Source: an uncultured Butyrivibrio sp.
GTDB taxonomy: Bacteria; Bacillota; Clostridia; Lachnospirales; Lachnospiraceae
Direction: 5' to 3'
DNA: 64,000 nucleotides
Assembly: GCA_945928575.1 (NCBI GenBank)
Contig: CAMENP010000009.1
Location: 1-64,000, forward strand
Shown here in pieces: positions 36,360 to 46,555 of the stretch. The first letter of the stretch is position 1. Every line of letters starts with the position of its first letter. Below the pieces are notes generated by a model, which had not been told where the DNA came from, did not search any database, and saw only the letters and a program-made list of their open reading frames with translations. The position numbers were made by a program, and so were the translations under genes.

Positions 36360-36878
36360 ATGAAGAAGAGAATTATTGCAATGTGCCTGTGCATATGCAT
36401 GACGATAGCGTTTATTACCGGATGTGCCGGTAAGAAGAGCGATACAGAACCTTCAAAGACATCTGATGAGAACAGCGGTTTCTCATATACCGTTAAAGGT
36501 GTCAAGCTGGTTCCGGGCGATGATTTCGCAGATGCTTATAAAGAACTCGGAGAACCCGATAATTATACCGAAGCAGCCAGCTGTTATTTTGACGGCATGG
36601 ATAAGGTGTACACATATACAGGATATGAAGTGAGAACATACCCGGACGGCGATAAAGATATCATTCAGGATATCTGCCTTTCATCCGGGGATTTCTCAAC
36701 GGACAAGGGAATAACAGTAGGTTCCGCATTAAAGGATGTTACGGATGCTTACGGTAACGATTATAAGCTTACCGGTAAGATGTATAAATACTATCAGAAT
36801 GATACCGAATATGTGTATTTCTTTATAATGGATGATGTGGTTAAGTATTTCGGATATGCAGTAGATGCATCGAACTAA
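36360..36878 (+). CDS. Small lipoprotein, unknown function
   Basis: 172 residues from ATG 36360 (AGGAGA 9-11 bases upstream). Signal peptide with lipobox ITGC (about 17-20), a short linker, then a beta-rich domain with EPDNYTEAASCYFDGMD and repeated aromatic strands. No family recognised with certainty; it recalls small PepSY-less envelope proteins of Lachnospiraceae. Confidence 0.65.
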   Translation: MKKRIIAMCLCICMTIAFITGCAGKKSDTEPSKTSDENSGFSYTVKGVKLVPGDDFADAYKELGEPDNYTEAASCYFDGMDKVYTYTGYEVRTYPDGDKDIIQDICLSSGDFSTDKGITVGSALKDVTDAYGNDYKLTGKMYKYYQNDTEYVYFFIMDDVVKYFGYAVDASN

Positions 36879-36905
36879 TCTTATATACAGGACAGGAGAA
36901 AATAC

Positions 36906-37721
36906 ATGACAACAATTAAGAAACTACCGGTGGTGATACTTGCGGCGGTTCTTGCGGGAAGCATGGCCGTGGGATGTGCCGGCAAACACACGGATAACAG
37001 CAGGGCAACCACATCCGGTAATACAGCCGGAGATATAACCATAAGCAATGAGACAGAGCAGGAACCGACAACGGAAGCACCTACAGAGGCGCCGACAGAA
37101 GCGCCGACAGAACCGCCGACGGAAGCGCCTACAGAGGCACCTACGCAAGAATATGTAGGAGCGTGGACTCTTCTTTGTGAGGAACCGCTTAATCCGACAC
37201 AGTCCGGATATCCGGAACTTGACAGTCTTGTCAATGACCTTATAGCAAGGATTACGACATCGGATATGAATAATTACCAGAAAGTATGGGCGCTGTACGA
37301 ATACTTTATTGACAATATTACATACAGCAGGGGAATGGATGCCCATACAGGCGAATATTCATCTTCGGATAAGGCTACGACGCCTACGGAAGTACTTTGG
37401 GCGACTGACCTTCTTAACTCGGGACAGGGATGCTGTTATAATTATTCATCAGCATTTATGTATATAATGAGAGCACTCGGATACGATGCACATCTTGTAT
37501 CGGGTAACGTGCCTAAATACGGCGGCGGTGTTACACCGCATTGCTGGCTTTACGTGAACCTTCGCGGTGAAAAATACACATTTGACCCGGATCTTGACAT
37601 GAATTTCTATACAAGAGATTTAAGAAACGGTGTAGAGAATCCGGCAAGGGACAGATATTTCTGTGTCCCAATTGATAATTTGAGCTATTTTTATGTGGCT
37701 GATACATACCACACCAATTAG
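36906..37721 (+). CDS. Transglutaminase-like lipoprotein with TEAP repeats
   Basis: 271 residues. Lipobox AVGC is followed by a wall-spanning linker of PTEA/TEAP repeats (about 52-80). The C-terminal domain has the transglutaminase triad pattern: Cys in [12 protein letters not shown], His in TPHCWLY and Asp in YTFDPDLD. Such domains act as peptidases or amidases on surface proteins or wall. GGAG lies 9 bases before the ATG. Confidence 0.8.
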   Translation: MTTIKKLPVVILAAVLAGSMAVGCAGKHTDNSRATTSGNTAGDITISNETEQEPTTEAPTEAPTEAPTEPPTEAPTEAPTQEYVGAWTLLCEEPLNPTQSGYPELDSLVNDLIARITTSDMNNYQKVWALYEYFIDNITYSRGMDAHTGEYSSSDKATTPTEVLWATDLLNSGQGCCYNYSSAFMYIMRALGYDAHLVSGNVPKYGGGVTPHCWLYVNLRGEKYTFDPDLDMNFYTRDLRNGVENPARDRYFCVPIDNLSYFYVADTYHTN

Positions 37722-37738
37722 ATATAAGGAGATTAATC

Positions 37739-39175
37739 ATGGCAGATAAGAAATTAGTAGAAGCAATAACCCCTATGGAGGAAGATTTTGCACAATGGTA
37801 TACCGATGTTGTTAAGAAGGCAGAACTTATGTCATATTCAAGCATTAAGGGATGCATGATTTTCAGACCTAACGGATATGCAATCTGGGAAAGTGTACAG
37901 AAAGAACTTGACAGAAGATTTAAAGAAACAGGCGTTGAGAATGTATATATGCCAATGTTCATTCCTGAGAGCCTTCTTCAGAAAGAGAAAGACCACGTAG
38001 AAGGTTTTGCTCCGGAAGTTGCCTGGGTAACACAGGGCGGACTCGAACCGCTTCAGGAGAGAATGTGTGTAAGACCTACATCAGAGACTTTGTTCTGTGA
38101 TTTCTATAAGGATATTATACAGTCATACAGAGATCTGCCTAAATGTTATAACCAGTGGTGTTCCGTAGTAAGATGGGAGAAAACGACACGTCCGTTTTTA
38201 CGTTCAATGGAATTCCTCTGGCAGGAAGGACATACTGTTCATGCCACAGCTGAAGATGCCGAGGCAAGAACAATACAGATGCTGAACGTATATGCGGATT
38301 TCTGCGAGAACGTTCTTGCAATTCCTATGATCAAGGGCCGTAAGACCGATAAGGAGAAATTCGCCGGTGCTGAAGCCACATATACAATAGAGGCACTTAT
38401 GCATGACGGCAAAGCTCTTCAGTCCGGTACAAGCCATAATTTCGGTGACGGATTCGCTAAAGCATTCGGAATCCAGTATACGGATAAGGATAATAAGCTC
38501 CAGTATGTACATCAGACATCATGGGGTCTGTCAACCCGTATTATCGGTGCTATCATCATGGTACACGGCGATAACAGCGGTCTTGTTCTTCCGCCTGCAA
38601 TTGCACCGACACAGGTAATGGTAATTCCTATTGCACAGCATAAGGAAGGCGTACTTGACAAGGCAGCAGAGATTAAGGATGCACTTACCGCAGCAGGTTT
38701 CAGAGCCAAGATTGACGACAGCGACAAGACACCGGGCTGGAAATTCGCTGAGCAGGAGATCAAGGGAATTCCTGCAAGAATTGAAATCGGACCTAAGGAT
38801 CTTGAAGCAGGACAGGCAGTAATTGTCCGCAGGGATACAAGAGAAAAGACAATAGTTAAGATAGAAGAGATTGCAGACAAGCTTAAGGAAATCCTTACCA
38901 CAATGCAGTCAGATATGCTTGAAAAAGCCAGAAAACACAGAGACTCACACACATATGAGGCAACTAATTACGAAGAGTTTAAAGATATCGTGGCAAATAA
39001 GCCGGGATTCGTTAAGGCTATGTGGTGCGGAGACCTCGCATGTGAGATGAAGATCAAGGAAGATACAACGGCAACAAGCCGATGCATGCCATTTGAGCAG
39101 GAACATATCAGCGATGTATGCGTATGCTGCGGTAAACCGGCTAAGAAACTGGTATACTGGGGTAAGGCATATTAA
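37739..39175 (+). CDS. proS: Prolyl-tRNA synthetase, archaeal/eukaryal type
   Basis: 478 residues. Class II motifs are visible ([22 protein letters not shown]), there is no large editing insertion, and the C-terminal zinc-like region ([18 protein letters not shown]) ends in tyrosine as in the type 3 family. It charges tRNA-Pro. AAGGAG lies upstream; no T-box leader precedes it. Confidence 0.95.
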   Translation: MADKKLVEAITPMEEDFAQWYTDVVKKAELMSYSSIKGCMIFRPNGYAIWESVQKELDRRFKETGVENVYMPMFIPESLLQKEKDHVEGFAPEVAWVTQGGLEPLQERMCVRPTSETLFCDFYKDIIQSYRDLPKCYNQWCSVVRWEKTTRPFLRSMEFLWQEGHTVHATAEDAEARTIQMLNVYADFCENVLAIPMIKGRKTDKEKFAGAEATYTIEALMHDGKALQSGTSHNFGDGFAKAFGIQYTDKDNKLQYVHQTSWGLSTRIIGAIIMVHGDNSGLVLPPAIAPTQVMVIPIAQHKEGVLDKAAEIKDALTAAGFRAKIDDSDKTPGWKFAEQEIKGIPARIEIGPKDLEAGQAVIVRRDTREKTIVKIEEIADKLKEILTTMQSDMLEKARKHRDSHTYEATNYEEFKDIVANKPGFVKAMWCGDLACEMKIKEDTTATSRCMPFEQEHISDVCVCCGKPAKKLVYWGKAY

Positions 39176-39195
39176 TCTGCAGGATTGGTGTATAT

Positions 39196-40413
39196 ATGAT
39201 AATTAATTTGCCTGAAGATGTACGGCATATAATTGATAAATTAACAGGTGAAGGGTATGAAGCATACGCTGTCGGTGGCTGTGTCCGCGACAGCGTTATT
39301 GGTCGTATACCGGATGACTGGGACATTACGACATCCGCAAGGCCGGAGGACGTTAAACGCATATTCAGACGTACCATTGATACCGGAATTGAGCACGGAA
39401 CCGTGACGGTAATGATCGGCAGAGAAGGATATGAAGTTACGACATTCAGGATCGATGGCGAATATAAGGACAGCAGACATCCGGAGAACGTTGAGTTCAC
39501 AGCATCGCTTAAAGAGGATTTAAAGAGACGTGATTTTACGATCAACGCCATGGCATATAATGAACAGGAAGGCATAGTTGACCTTTTTGGCGGAATGGAA
39601 GACATCCGGTCGGGAATAATACGGTGTGTCGGTAATCCTCGTGACAGATTCGGCGAAGATGCCCTCAGAATGTTAAGAGCTGTCAGATTCAGTGCGCAGC
39701 TGGGATATGACATAGATAAAGATACGGCAGCTGCAATAGAAGAACTGGCGGGAACGATAGCAGCTGTCAGCAAGGAAAGAATCCATACGGAAATAGGAAA
39801 GACTATTATGTCATCGCATCCTGAATATATAGAGAAAGCATGCAGGCTTGGCATTACGCCTGTTGTTTTTGGCGAATTTGACAGGATAGATAATAAAGAG
39901 TTATCATACAGACTCATAAGAAAAATGCCGGAACAGATAGCATTCAGGTATGCGGCACTGCTTTTTGCAGCAGGAGAGCCGGGAACACGCAGAATGTTAC
40001 GCGAACTCAAGCTTGACAATGCGACGATCGACCTTGCGGTTATATTGGTAAAATATCATGGAATACAATTAACTAAAGACGAATATATTATCAGATGCAC
40101 AGCCTCCAAAACAGGAGCGGACAGGCTTCATGATATCCTTAAATTCGAGAAACTGTTTTACGAAACGACAGATGATTCCGTATCGGCGCTTACGGCAGCC
40201 GAAGAGGACAGGATTCTCGGTACGATTGAAGCAAGAAAAGAATGTCTTTCAATTCATGAACTTGCGATTAACGGTTCAGATCTTATATCCATGGGAATGA
40301 AGCCGGGCAGGCAGCTTGGCGCCATACTTAACCAATGCCTGGAACATGTCCTGTCAGCACCGGAAGATAACACATATGATACGTTGGGAAGACTTGTTCA
40401 GAAGTTGATGTAA
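39196..40413 (+). CDS. cca: CCA tRNA nucleotidyltransferase (class II)
   Basis: 405 residues. GGCVRD (27-32), DWDITT (metal site DxD), RRDFTINAMA and DRFGEDALRMLRAVRF are the family motifs. It adds or repairs the CCA end of tRNA. No HD domain is evident at the C-terminus. The gene follows proS by 20 bases. Confidence 0.93.
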   Translation: MIINLPEDVRHIIDKLTGEGYEAYAVGGCVRDSVIGRIPDDWDITTSARPEDVKRIFRRTIDTGIEHGTVTVMIGREGYEVTTFRIDGEYKDSRHPENVEFTASLKEDLKRRDFTINAMAYNEQEGIVDLFGGMEDIRSGIIRCVGNPRDRFGEDALRMLRAVRFSAQLGYDIDKDTAAAIEELAGTIAAVSKERIHTEIGKTIMSSHPEYIEKACRLGITPVVFGEFDRIDNKELSYRLIRKMPEQIAFRYAALLFAAGEPGTRRMLRELKLDNATIDLAVILVKYHGIQLTKDEYIIRCTASKTGADRLHDILKFEKLFYETTDDSVSALTAAEEDRILGTIEARKECLSIHELAINGSDLISMGMKPGRQLGAILNQCLEHVLSAPEDNTYDTLGRLVQKLM

Positions 40414-40430
40414 ATTTACATTCTTATCTC

Positions 40431-40457
40431 ATATTTACTGTTTTTGTCTCATAGAAT
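40431..40457 (+). promoter_or_regulatory. Possible sigma-E-type promoter before cotS-like gene
   Basis: ATA (40431-40433), 16 bases, then CATAGAAT (40450-40457) fits the mother-cell sigma-E pattern ATA-N16-CATACAnT with one mismatch. It lies 33 bases before the start codon of a coat-related gene. Confidence 0.45.
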
Positions 40458-40489
40458 TAGATAGTTTAGAATCTGTGAGGTTGGTATTT

Positions 40490-41452
40490 ATGGCGGATAA
40501 GGGTTTGGATATTGTTGATAAATATAATCTGGAAGTCGTGCAGGTAAGCCGCGGAAGGGGTGCACAGGTGCTGCATACCGCTGACGGTCTGTACGTGCTT
40601 AAGGAATATAAGGGACGGGGAAGTTATATTAATGATGAAGCCATGATGTTAGATGCGCTCAATGCATCCGGGCAGATCTGTGTGGATGCTTATATTTCCG
40701 ATTCGGATGGTATGTACATAAATACATCATCGGACGGACAAAGATACGTCATCAAGAAATGGTATGAATGCCGTGACTGCGATATCAGAAATTACGGAGA
40801 TGTCATTATGGCGGTCAGGGCGCTTGCATTTATGCATAACGGACTTATTAATGATATACCGGAAAGCTTTAAGCGTGAAGCGGCGGATGCCGGTAATGAT
40901 ATGAAAAGGCATAATGCCGAAATCAAAAGAGTCGGTAAGTATGTTGCGGGGCGGAATAACCGCAACGAATTTGAGATGCTTGCGGGAACATGGTGTGATG
41001 TATTCTATGAAGAAGGACTGCGGGCAATAGAGGAATACGAAGCTGTAAATGCCGGATTTAATGCTGCGCGTGGAATATGCCACGGTACATATAATTATCA
41101 TAATGTATGTTACGGTTATAAACTGCCGGTGATAATTAATTTTGAACGTATGACGCGGGGATTCGTGATCAGCGATTTATACTGCATAATGCGCAAATTG
41201 TTGGAAAAATATGACTGGGATATTAAACTTGCCTATCGTTTTATCACGGAATATGATAAAATAAGAACATTAAATGATGATGATTTAAGATTGCTGGAGA
41301 TCATGTTTGCATTTCCGGAGAAATTCTGGAAACTGATCAATTCATATAATAATTCACGCAAGACATGGCTTCCGGCCAAGAATACCGAGAAACTTAAGAA
41401 AGTAATCGCACAGAATAATAAGAGACTTGATTTTATAAATACATTGCATTGA
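40490..41452 (+). CDS. CotS-family spore coat/phosphotransferase-like protein
   Basis: 320 residues from ATG 40490, with GTGAGG 9 bases upstream. Kinase-like fold with YVLKEYKG (lysine), then RGICHGTYNYHNVCY (catalytic-loop equivalent, HG.YN.HN) and INFERMTRGF in place of the DFG-like region. CotS proteins belong to the spore coat; whether they phosphorylate anything is unknown. A sigma-E-like promoter fits. Confidence 0.8.
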   Translation: MADKGLDIVDKYNLEVVQVSRGRGAQVLHTADGLYVLKEYKGRGSYINDEAMMLDALNASGQICVDAYISDSDGMYINTSSDGQRYVIKKWYECRDCDIRNYGDVIMAVRALAFMHNGLINDIPESFKREAADAGNDMKRHNAEIKRVGKYVAGRNNRNEFEMLAGTWCDVFYEEGLRAIEEYEAVNAGFNAARGICHGTYNYHNVCYGYKLPVIINFERMTRGFVISDLYCIMRKLLEKYDWDIKLAYRFITEYDKIRTLNDDDLRLLEIMFAFPEKFWKLINSYNNSRKTWLPAKNTEKLKKVIAQNNKRLDFINTLH

Positions 41453-41468
41453 TATAACGGAGGAACAT

Positions 41469-42761
41469 ATGAGAAAGAAATTGTGGACGGTATTGGCAGC
41501 AATGGTTTTTGCGGCAATGATGCTTAGTGCATGCACCGGGACATCATCTGTAAGACATCGTAGTACAAATACAGAGACAAGTGCATCAGCCGGTACGGAT
41601 AAGTCGACAGGAGTAATCCAGAAGATAGATAAGGATACCGATAATATAGTTATATACTTGGTGGATGACGGTACGAAAACGATTTACAGTTATGACAAGG
41701 GGACTACCGCGTATACAAAATCGGGTAAAGTTATGTCTTTTGACAAACTTTCATGCGGAGATATTGTTGATGTGGAATGCAACAGTATCAATCAGAAAGT
41801 GAAGAAAATAAGCCTTTCATCGCGTGATAAAGTCTGGGAGAACACCAAAGTCACGAATTTCAAAGTCGATGAAAGTACGATGACAATGAAAATAGGACAG
41901 TCATTATATTCATATTCGGACAGCACGCTTGTGTTTTCGGACGGTGAAGAGATAGATATATCCGAATTAAACAGCGAAGACCAGCTTATTGTGCGCGGAT
42001 ATGATACATCGGTATGTTCAGTTGTTGTTGATAAAGGCCACGGATATGTTACACTTTCGGGAGACCAGCTTTTTATCGGCGGATACGTTGATATCGGCGG
42101 CAGAGTTGTTAAGGTGATTGAGGACGGAATGCTCCTGATAGTTCAGGAAGGCAGTTATAAAATAGAAGTCCGCAACGGAAAATATATTGCCGATAAGCAG
42201 ATAACCGTCACAAGGGATGAGAAGACGGATGCTGACTTTTCAGACGTTGCGCCTATTGTAACTGAGACCGGCAATGTGCGCATTAATGTCAATGTGAGTG
42301 ATGCAGTTCTTACGGTTGACGGAGCTGTCATGAGTGCGAATGAGGTTCTGACACTGGCAGCGGGAAAGCATACGATCAAAGTAAGCGCGGATGGATACAG
42401 TGATTATTCCACACAGATAGAAGTTGCCAAGGGTTATAAGACGATAGATGTTACACTTAAAGCTTCTGCGGATGACGAGACCTCCAAAGAAACAACAGAC
42501 GAGACGCAGACGGAGACGGAAACAGCGACGACAGACAGCTCAGGCAATGTAGTCAGCCAGAAGAATAAAGTCACGGTATCGGGACCTGAGGGCGGATACA
42601 TATATTTTGACGGAAAGTATATGGGTACGGCACCGGTTACATTTGCACTTGTAACCGGAGAACATGTCATATCAGTACTTTACAATAACCAGATAAACAG
42701 TTATACGGTAAATCTCTCGGAGGGCGGAGATGATGTAAAATATGATTTTACACCAAAGTAA
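41469..42761 (+). CDS. PEGA-domain lipoprotein
   Basis: 430 residues; signal peptide with lipobox LSAC. The middle is beta-rich, followed by two PEGA-like domains (about 275-330 and 370-430; GKHTIKVSADGYSDY, then GKYMGTAPVTFAL) separated by a Thr/Glu-rich linker. PEGA domains are thought to bind surface polymers. It begins 16 bases after the cotS-like gene. Confidence 0.8.
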   Translation: MRKKLWTVLAAMVFAAMMLSACTGTSSVRHRSTNTETSASAGTDKSTGVIQKIDKDTDNIVIYLVDDGTKTIYSYDKGTTAYTKSGKVMSFDKLSCGDIVDVECNSINQKVKKISLSSRDKVWENTKVTNFKVDESTMTMKIGQSLYSYSDSTLVFSDGEEIDISELNSEDQLIVRGYDTSVCSVVVDKGHGYVTLSGDQLFIGGYVDIGGRVVKVIEDGMLLIVQEGSYKIEVRNGKYIADKQITVTRDEKTDADFSDVAPIVTETGNVRINVNVSDAVLTVDGAVMSANEVLTLAAGKHTIKVSADGYSDYSTQIEVAKGYKTIDVTLKASADDETSKETTDETQTETETATTDSSGNVVSQKNKVTVSGPEGGYIYFDGKYMGTAPVTFALVTGEHVISVLYNNQINSYTVNLSEGGDDVKYDFTPK

Positions 42762-42824
42762 ATGGTATCAGTGAGGCATATGATGCATATAATGCACCAA
42801 AACAATATTTCGGGATGATGACTT

Positions 42825-43229
42825 ATGCATCGTGCACTGATAATAATTATTATTGCAATATGTCTGGTTACAACCGCGTGCGGCCGCGGAGACATAAAAG
42901 GTACTGCCGTGTCGGATGTGGATTATACGGTAGTGGATAAGGCGGCGATTCCGGGAGAACTTGCGGCGACAATAGATGCGCGCAAAGAATCTGATTTTGA
43001 GATATCGGCGTGTATTGACGGGTACACATACATTGTCAAGGGATATGGAAAACAGCCGACCGGAGGATACAGCATAAGAGTTGACAGACTGCAGACAGAC
43101 GGAACGGATATGACTTTCGCAACCACGCTTATCGGCCCGTCAGCCGGTGAGGCAGTCAATAAGCTGGCAACTTATCCATACATAGTAATCAAGACAGAGA
43201 CAACGGATAACAATATATTATTTGAATAG
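42825..43229 (+). CDS. PrcB-domain lipoprotein
   Basis: 134 residues; lipobox TTAC near residue 18. The C-terminal part has the PrcB_C pattern, with GYSIRVDRL followed by LIGPSAGEAVNKLATYPYIVI. Function unknown. The start is weakly supported: only GGGATG lies upstream. Confidence 0.65.
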   Translation: MHRALIIIIIAICLVTTACGRGDIKGTAVSDVDYTVVDKAAIPGELAATIDARKESDFEISACIDGYTYIVKGYGKQPTGGYSIRVDRLQTDGTDMTFATTLIGPSAGEAVNKLATYPYIVIKTETTDNNILFE

Positions 43230-43232
43230 CAT

Positions 43233-43302
43233 AATCCCCTGTATATCTTCATATTCTGTAATAAGTGCGTATATCAGATTATGAAGGAACAGGGGATTTT
43301 TG
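43233..43302 (+). terminator. Long hairpin ending in TTTTT that also holds the next ribosome site
   Basis: AATCCCCTGT (43233-43242) pairs with ACAGGGGATT (43289-43298), helped by TTCAT/ATGAA inside, and is followed by TTTTG. The right arm contains AGGGGA, the ribosome site of the gene starting at 43304. Confidence 0.6.
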
Positions 43303-43303
43303 T

Positions 43304-44842
43304 ATGGAAACTGATAAAAAAACATTACATATGAATTACAGGAAAGGAACAGCGGAACAGATTATAACCGTCGATGATGATTTTAATGTGCCGGATTCCA
43401 AACCCGATATAGTGAGAAAAATACATGAGAAAGGTAGGGTCGTAATAGAAAAAGTAAGGGCTGCGGACGATAAAGTGTCAATAGCAGGGAACCTTGTCTA
43501 TGTACTTTTGTATAAAGCCGGCAGCCGGTGTGCGTGCATGAGCGGAAGCATTCCTCTTGAAGAAGTGATAGCGCTTGATGGAACTACACCGCAGGATATT
43601 GTCAGATGCACAACCACTCTTGAGGATATTACAATAACTGTTATAAATTCCAGAAAAATAAGCGTAAAAGCAGTAATAGTGGTACATATTACATCTGAAG
43701 CAATGTATGATAAAGACATAGTATGTCACATGGATGTTGCTGATCTGCAGACCATGAATGACACAGTTAATATTATGCAGCTTATGTCATCGAAGAAAGA
43801 TATTTTCAGAATAAGGGAATCTGTAAATCTTCCGTCAGACAGACCAAACGTTGAGCAGATAATATGGTATGATCTGAAAACCCAGAGCCTCGATATCCGC
43901 GCCTGTGACGGGGGCATCAGCATACGCGGAGAACTTTATGTATTCTGTATGTATGCGGCAGAGAATGACGATGAAGGGCTTTATTATTATGATGATGTGA
44001 TAGCTTTCTCCGGCAAAGCGGATGTAGCCGGATGTACCGAAGAAATGCTCGCTGATGTAAACATCGCGCCGTCGGAAGAAAGCCTTATAGCAAGACCGGA
44101 TGCCAACGGTGAGCTGAGAATTATGGATGCGGAAATTATTCTGGATCTTGACATAAGAGGGTATATTGAGAAGGAAGAAGAAGTTCTGGCCGATGCCTAT
44201 TCACCGGCATGCGAATTGGAACTTGTCAGGGAAGAGGCGATGTATCAGACATTCCTGCTTAAAAACAGCGTGAAGTGCAGATGCGATAACCGGTTTAAAC
44301 TTCCGGCGGACGGCATTATGCAGATTATCGGAAGCAGCGGAAGAACCATGATAGAAGATATGATCATCTCGGATGATAACGTTACCGTGCAGGGTGCTGT
44401 CATTGTAGATGTAATATATATCAAACAGGACGATGACGATAAAATAGGATATGCGAAATATGAGCTTCCTTTTACGGAGACATGCGAGATAAGGGGCATA
44501 AACAGTGACAGCATATGTGAGGGACATCCGGGCCCGCTGCAGGTATCGACGATACTTACCGGCGGTGGTGAGATAGATGTAAAATGCTCAGCTACGGTGG
44601 ACCTGATGGCGGTAAGCAGACAGAGAGGCAGTTTTATATGTGATGCATCCGTATCTGAAAGGGACAATGAGGCAATAAAAAATATGCCCGGAATAACCGG
44701 ATATATTACAAGGGACAATGATACATTATGGGACATAGCAAAGAAATACCATACAACGGTAAGCGATATCCTGGAGACAAACGGGCTCGCAAGCGACAGG
44801 GTACAGCCGAAAACCAAACTGTTAATTGTAAAGAAATGCTAG
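43304..44842 (+). CDS. SPOCS (DUF3794) repeat protein with C-terminal LysM
   Basis: 512 residues from ATG 43304, behind AGGGGA at 7 bases. Three DUF3794/SPOCS-type segments are seen (first at about 15-110 with NVPDSKPDI, second around 190-270, third around 330-430 with KLPADGIMQII), and a LysM module of about 45 residues at the end (NDTLWDIAKKYHTTVSDILE). This architecture is typical of clostridial spore coat/cortex-interface proteins. Confidence 0.85.
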   Translation: METDKKTLHMNYRKGTAEQIITVDDDFNVPDSKPDIVRKIHEKGRVVIEKVRAADDKVSIAGNLVYVLLYKAGSRCACMSGSIPLEEVIALDGTTPQDIVRCTTTLEDITITVINSRKISVKAVIVVHITSEAMYDKDIVCHMDVADLQTMNDTVNIMQLMSSKKDIFRIRESVNLPSDRPNVEQIIWYDLKTQSLDIRACDGGISIRGELYVFCMYAAENDDEGLYYYDDVIAFSGKADVAGCTEEMLADVNIAPSEESLIARPDANGELRIMDAEIILDLDIRGYIEKEEEVLADAYSPACELELVREEAMYQTFLLKNSVKCRCDNRFKLPADGIMQIIGSSGRTMIEDMIISDDNVTVQGAVIVDVIYIKQDDDDKIGYAKYELPFTETCEIRGINSDSICEGHPGPLQVSTILTGGGEIDVKCSATVDLMAVSRQRGSFICDASVSERDNEAIKNMPGITGYITRDNDTLWDIAKKYHTTVSDILETNGLASDRVQPKTKLLIVKKC

Positions 44843-44850
44843 AAATAGTT

Positions 44851-44891
44851 ACTGCCGGACCACGAAGAGCATACATTCGTAATCCGGCAGT
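44851..44891. terminator. Bidirectional hairpin between convergent genes
   Basis: ACTGCCGGA pairs with TCCGGCAGT, with an inner ACGAA/TTCGT stem. It separates the SPOCS gene from the minus-strand gene at 44912. No long U-tract on either side. Confidence 0.5.
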
Positions 44892-44911
44892 TTCCGATGG
44901 TATATATAATC

Positions 44912-45505
44912 TTATTCGTTATCCTTAAACCAGCTGTCAAACTTATCCATAACAGCCTTATAAGTATTCTGGCACAAGTCCGGAAGATTGGTACCCCATG
45001 CCTTGGTAGCCTGGCTGAAACCTTTCTTGAAAGCGTCTACCATCTGCTGCATCTTCTCCTTATCATCTCCTGCGAGTGCAGAAGCAAAAGAGAGGATCCT
45101 GTCAGATGTCTGGTCAGCACCCCAGTATCCGTCATCCGCAACATCTTTCTTGGCCTGAGCTATCGTGTCGGCGTCAAATACACCCGCCTTAAGCATCTCG
45201 TCCCATGATGACTTGGATGTAAGGTCAACACCGGCCTGCTTTGTGAACATTTTCTCAACAAGGCTCTTAAGCTGTGAAGTGCGCGCATCGGCATCAGCCT
45301 TAAGCTGTGCAACGATACCTGCTCTGTCCGATTTGGACATAGAGGAAATAGTCTTATAATCCGTAGAAGATGATTTCTCATATACAACAGCATCCTTGGA
45401 AACTGAAGCTTTAGTATTATCATCAGTCTTGCGGGTGTTCTTAGCTGCATCGTCCGCAGCATACATCTGTGCTGCCTGACCGGCAGCTGTAATTCCGTTT
45501 ACCAT
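44912..45505 (-). CDS. Conserved-looking protein of unknown function
   Basis: 197 residues, GGAAGGAG 8 bases before ATG 45505. The protein is soluble, helical and lacks a signal peptide; the N-terminus (MVNGITAAGQAAQMYA) is low-complexity and resembles unanchored or type III-exported ends. The remainder is charged and Lys/Asp-rich with WGTNLPDLCQNTYKAVMDKF at the C-terminus. I recognise no domain; a flagellar or secreted role is only a guess. Confidence 0.65.
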   Translation of the reverse strand: MVNGITAAGQAAQMYAADDAAKNTRKTDDNTKASVSKDAVVYEKSSSTDYKTISSMSKSDRAGIVAQLKADADARTSQLKSLVEKMFTKQAGVDLTSKSSWDEMLKAGVFDADTIAQAKKDVADDGYWGADQTSDRILSFASALAGDDKEKMQQMVDAFKKGFSQATKAWGTNLPDLCQNTYKAVMDKFDSWFKDNE

Positions 45506-45600
45506 TCTGTAAATCTCCTTCCGTGGAAACTTAATTCATTACGTTTCTATTTGATATATCGGTATTCCCGGCGTATATAATAACACTTTGCATTAGTGTA

Positions 45601-45629
45601 TTGATTTTAGTACATTATGACGTTATAAT
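45601..45629 (+). promoter_or_regulatory. Sigma-A promoter for ispE
   Basis: TTGATT (45601-45606), 17-base spacer, TATAAT (45624-45629), 50 bases before the ispE start. Confidence 0.65.
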
Positions 45630-45679
45630 GGTAACTGTAGTGTGCTTGCGGCACGCATATGAAGAAAAGGTGGTCAGAT

Positions 45680-46555
45680 ATGAACAGTATCAGTCTTAAG
45701 GCTTATGCCAAGATCAATATAGGACTTGATGTAACGGGTAAACTGCCGGATGGCTATCATCTGGTGAAAATGATAATGCAGAATATCGATTTGTATGACG
45801 AAGTGGTACTGACAGAGAATATGTCGGGAGATATCAGTCTTGATATGAATGTTGATTTTCTGCCGACGGATGAACGTAATCTGGCATATAAGGCAGCGAA
45901 GCTTATGAAAGAGGATTTCGGTATCGATAAGGGTGTCGATATATATATCCGTAAGAATATTCCGGCGGCAGCGGGAATGGCGGGCGGAAGTACGGATGCG
46001 GCTGCGGTTATGACAGGTATGAACAAGTTGTTTAATATGGACATCGATAGAAATATCCTTATGGAACACGGACTTAAGCTCGGCGCAGATGTACCGTACT
46101 GCATTATGGGCGGAACAGCTCTCGCGGAAGGAATCGGCGAGAAACTAACACCGCTTGCACCATGTCCGGAGTGTTATGTTCTGGTTGCAAAGCCGGATAT
46201 CAGTGTTTCCACAGCATATGTGTATACTAATCTGGTATTAGATAATACAACGATTCACCCGGATATAGATACTGTGAGAAAGGCACTCGAAGCCGGAGAT
46301 ATACGCACAGCCGCACAGAATATGGGTAATCTGCTTGAGAATGTAACGCAGAAAGAATATCCGGTAATTGCAGATATTAAACGTATAATGAACGATAACG
46401 GTGCGCTTGGCGCGCTGATGAGCGGCAGTGGACCTACCGTATTCGGCCTGTTTGATGATTATGGTACTGCATCAGAATGTCTTGCGGCGGTGGATAAGAG
46501 TAATAAAGCAAAGGATATATATTTGGTTAAGGTATGTAACGGAGGAATGGAATGA
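45680..46555 (+). CDS. ispE: 4-diphosphocytidyl-2-C-methyl-D-erythritol kinase
   Basis: 291 residues from ATG 45680 (AAAGGTGG upstream); an ATG at 45659 lacks a site. GHMP kinase motifs: AKINIGLDVTGKLPDGYH, PAAAGMAGGSTDAAAV (ATP loop, 95-110) and SGSGPTVFGLF. It phosphorylates CDP-ME in the MEP isoprenoid pathway. It overlaps the regulator gene by ATGA. Confidence 0.95.
   Translation: MNSISLKAYAKINIGLDVTGKLPDGYHLVKMIMQNIDLYDEVVLTENMSGDISLDMNVDFLPTDERNLAYKAAKLMKEDFGIDKGVDIYIRKNIPAAAGMAGGSTDAAAVMTGMNKLFNMDIDRNILMEHGLKLGADVPYCIMGGTALAEGIGEKLTPLAPCPECYVLVAKPDISVSTAYVYTNLVLDNTTIHPDIDTVRKALEAGDIRTAAQNMGNLLENVTQKEYPVIADIKRIMNDNGALGALMSGSGPTVFGLFDDYGTASECLAAVDKSNKAKDIYLVKVCNGGME

Noticed and set aside
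37722-37738. T-box leader before proS
   Set aside because: Only 17 bases separate proS from the preceding gene, too few for a T-box.
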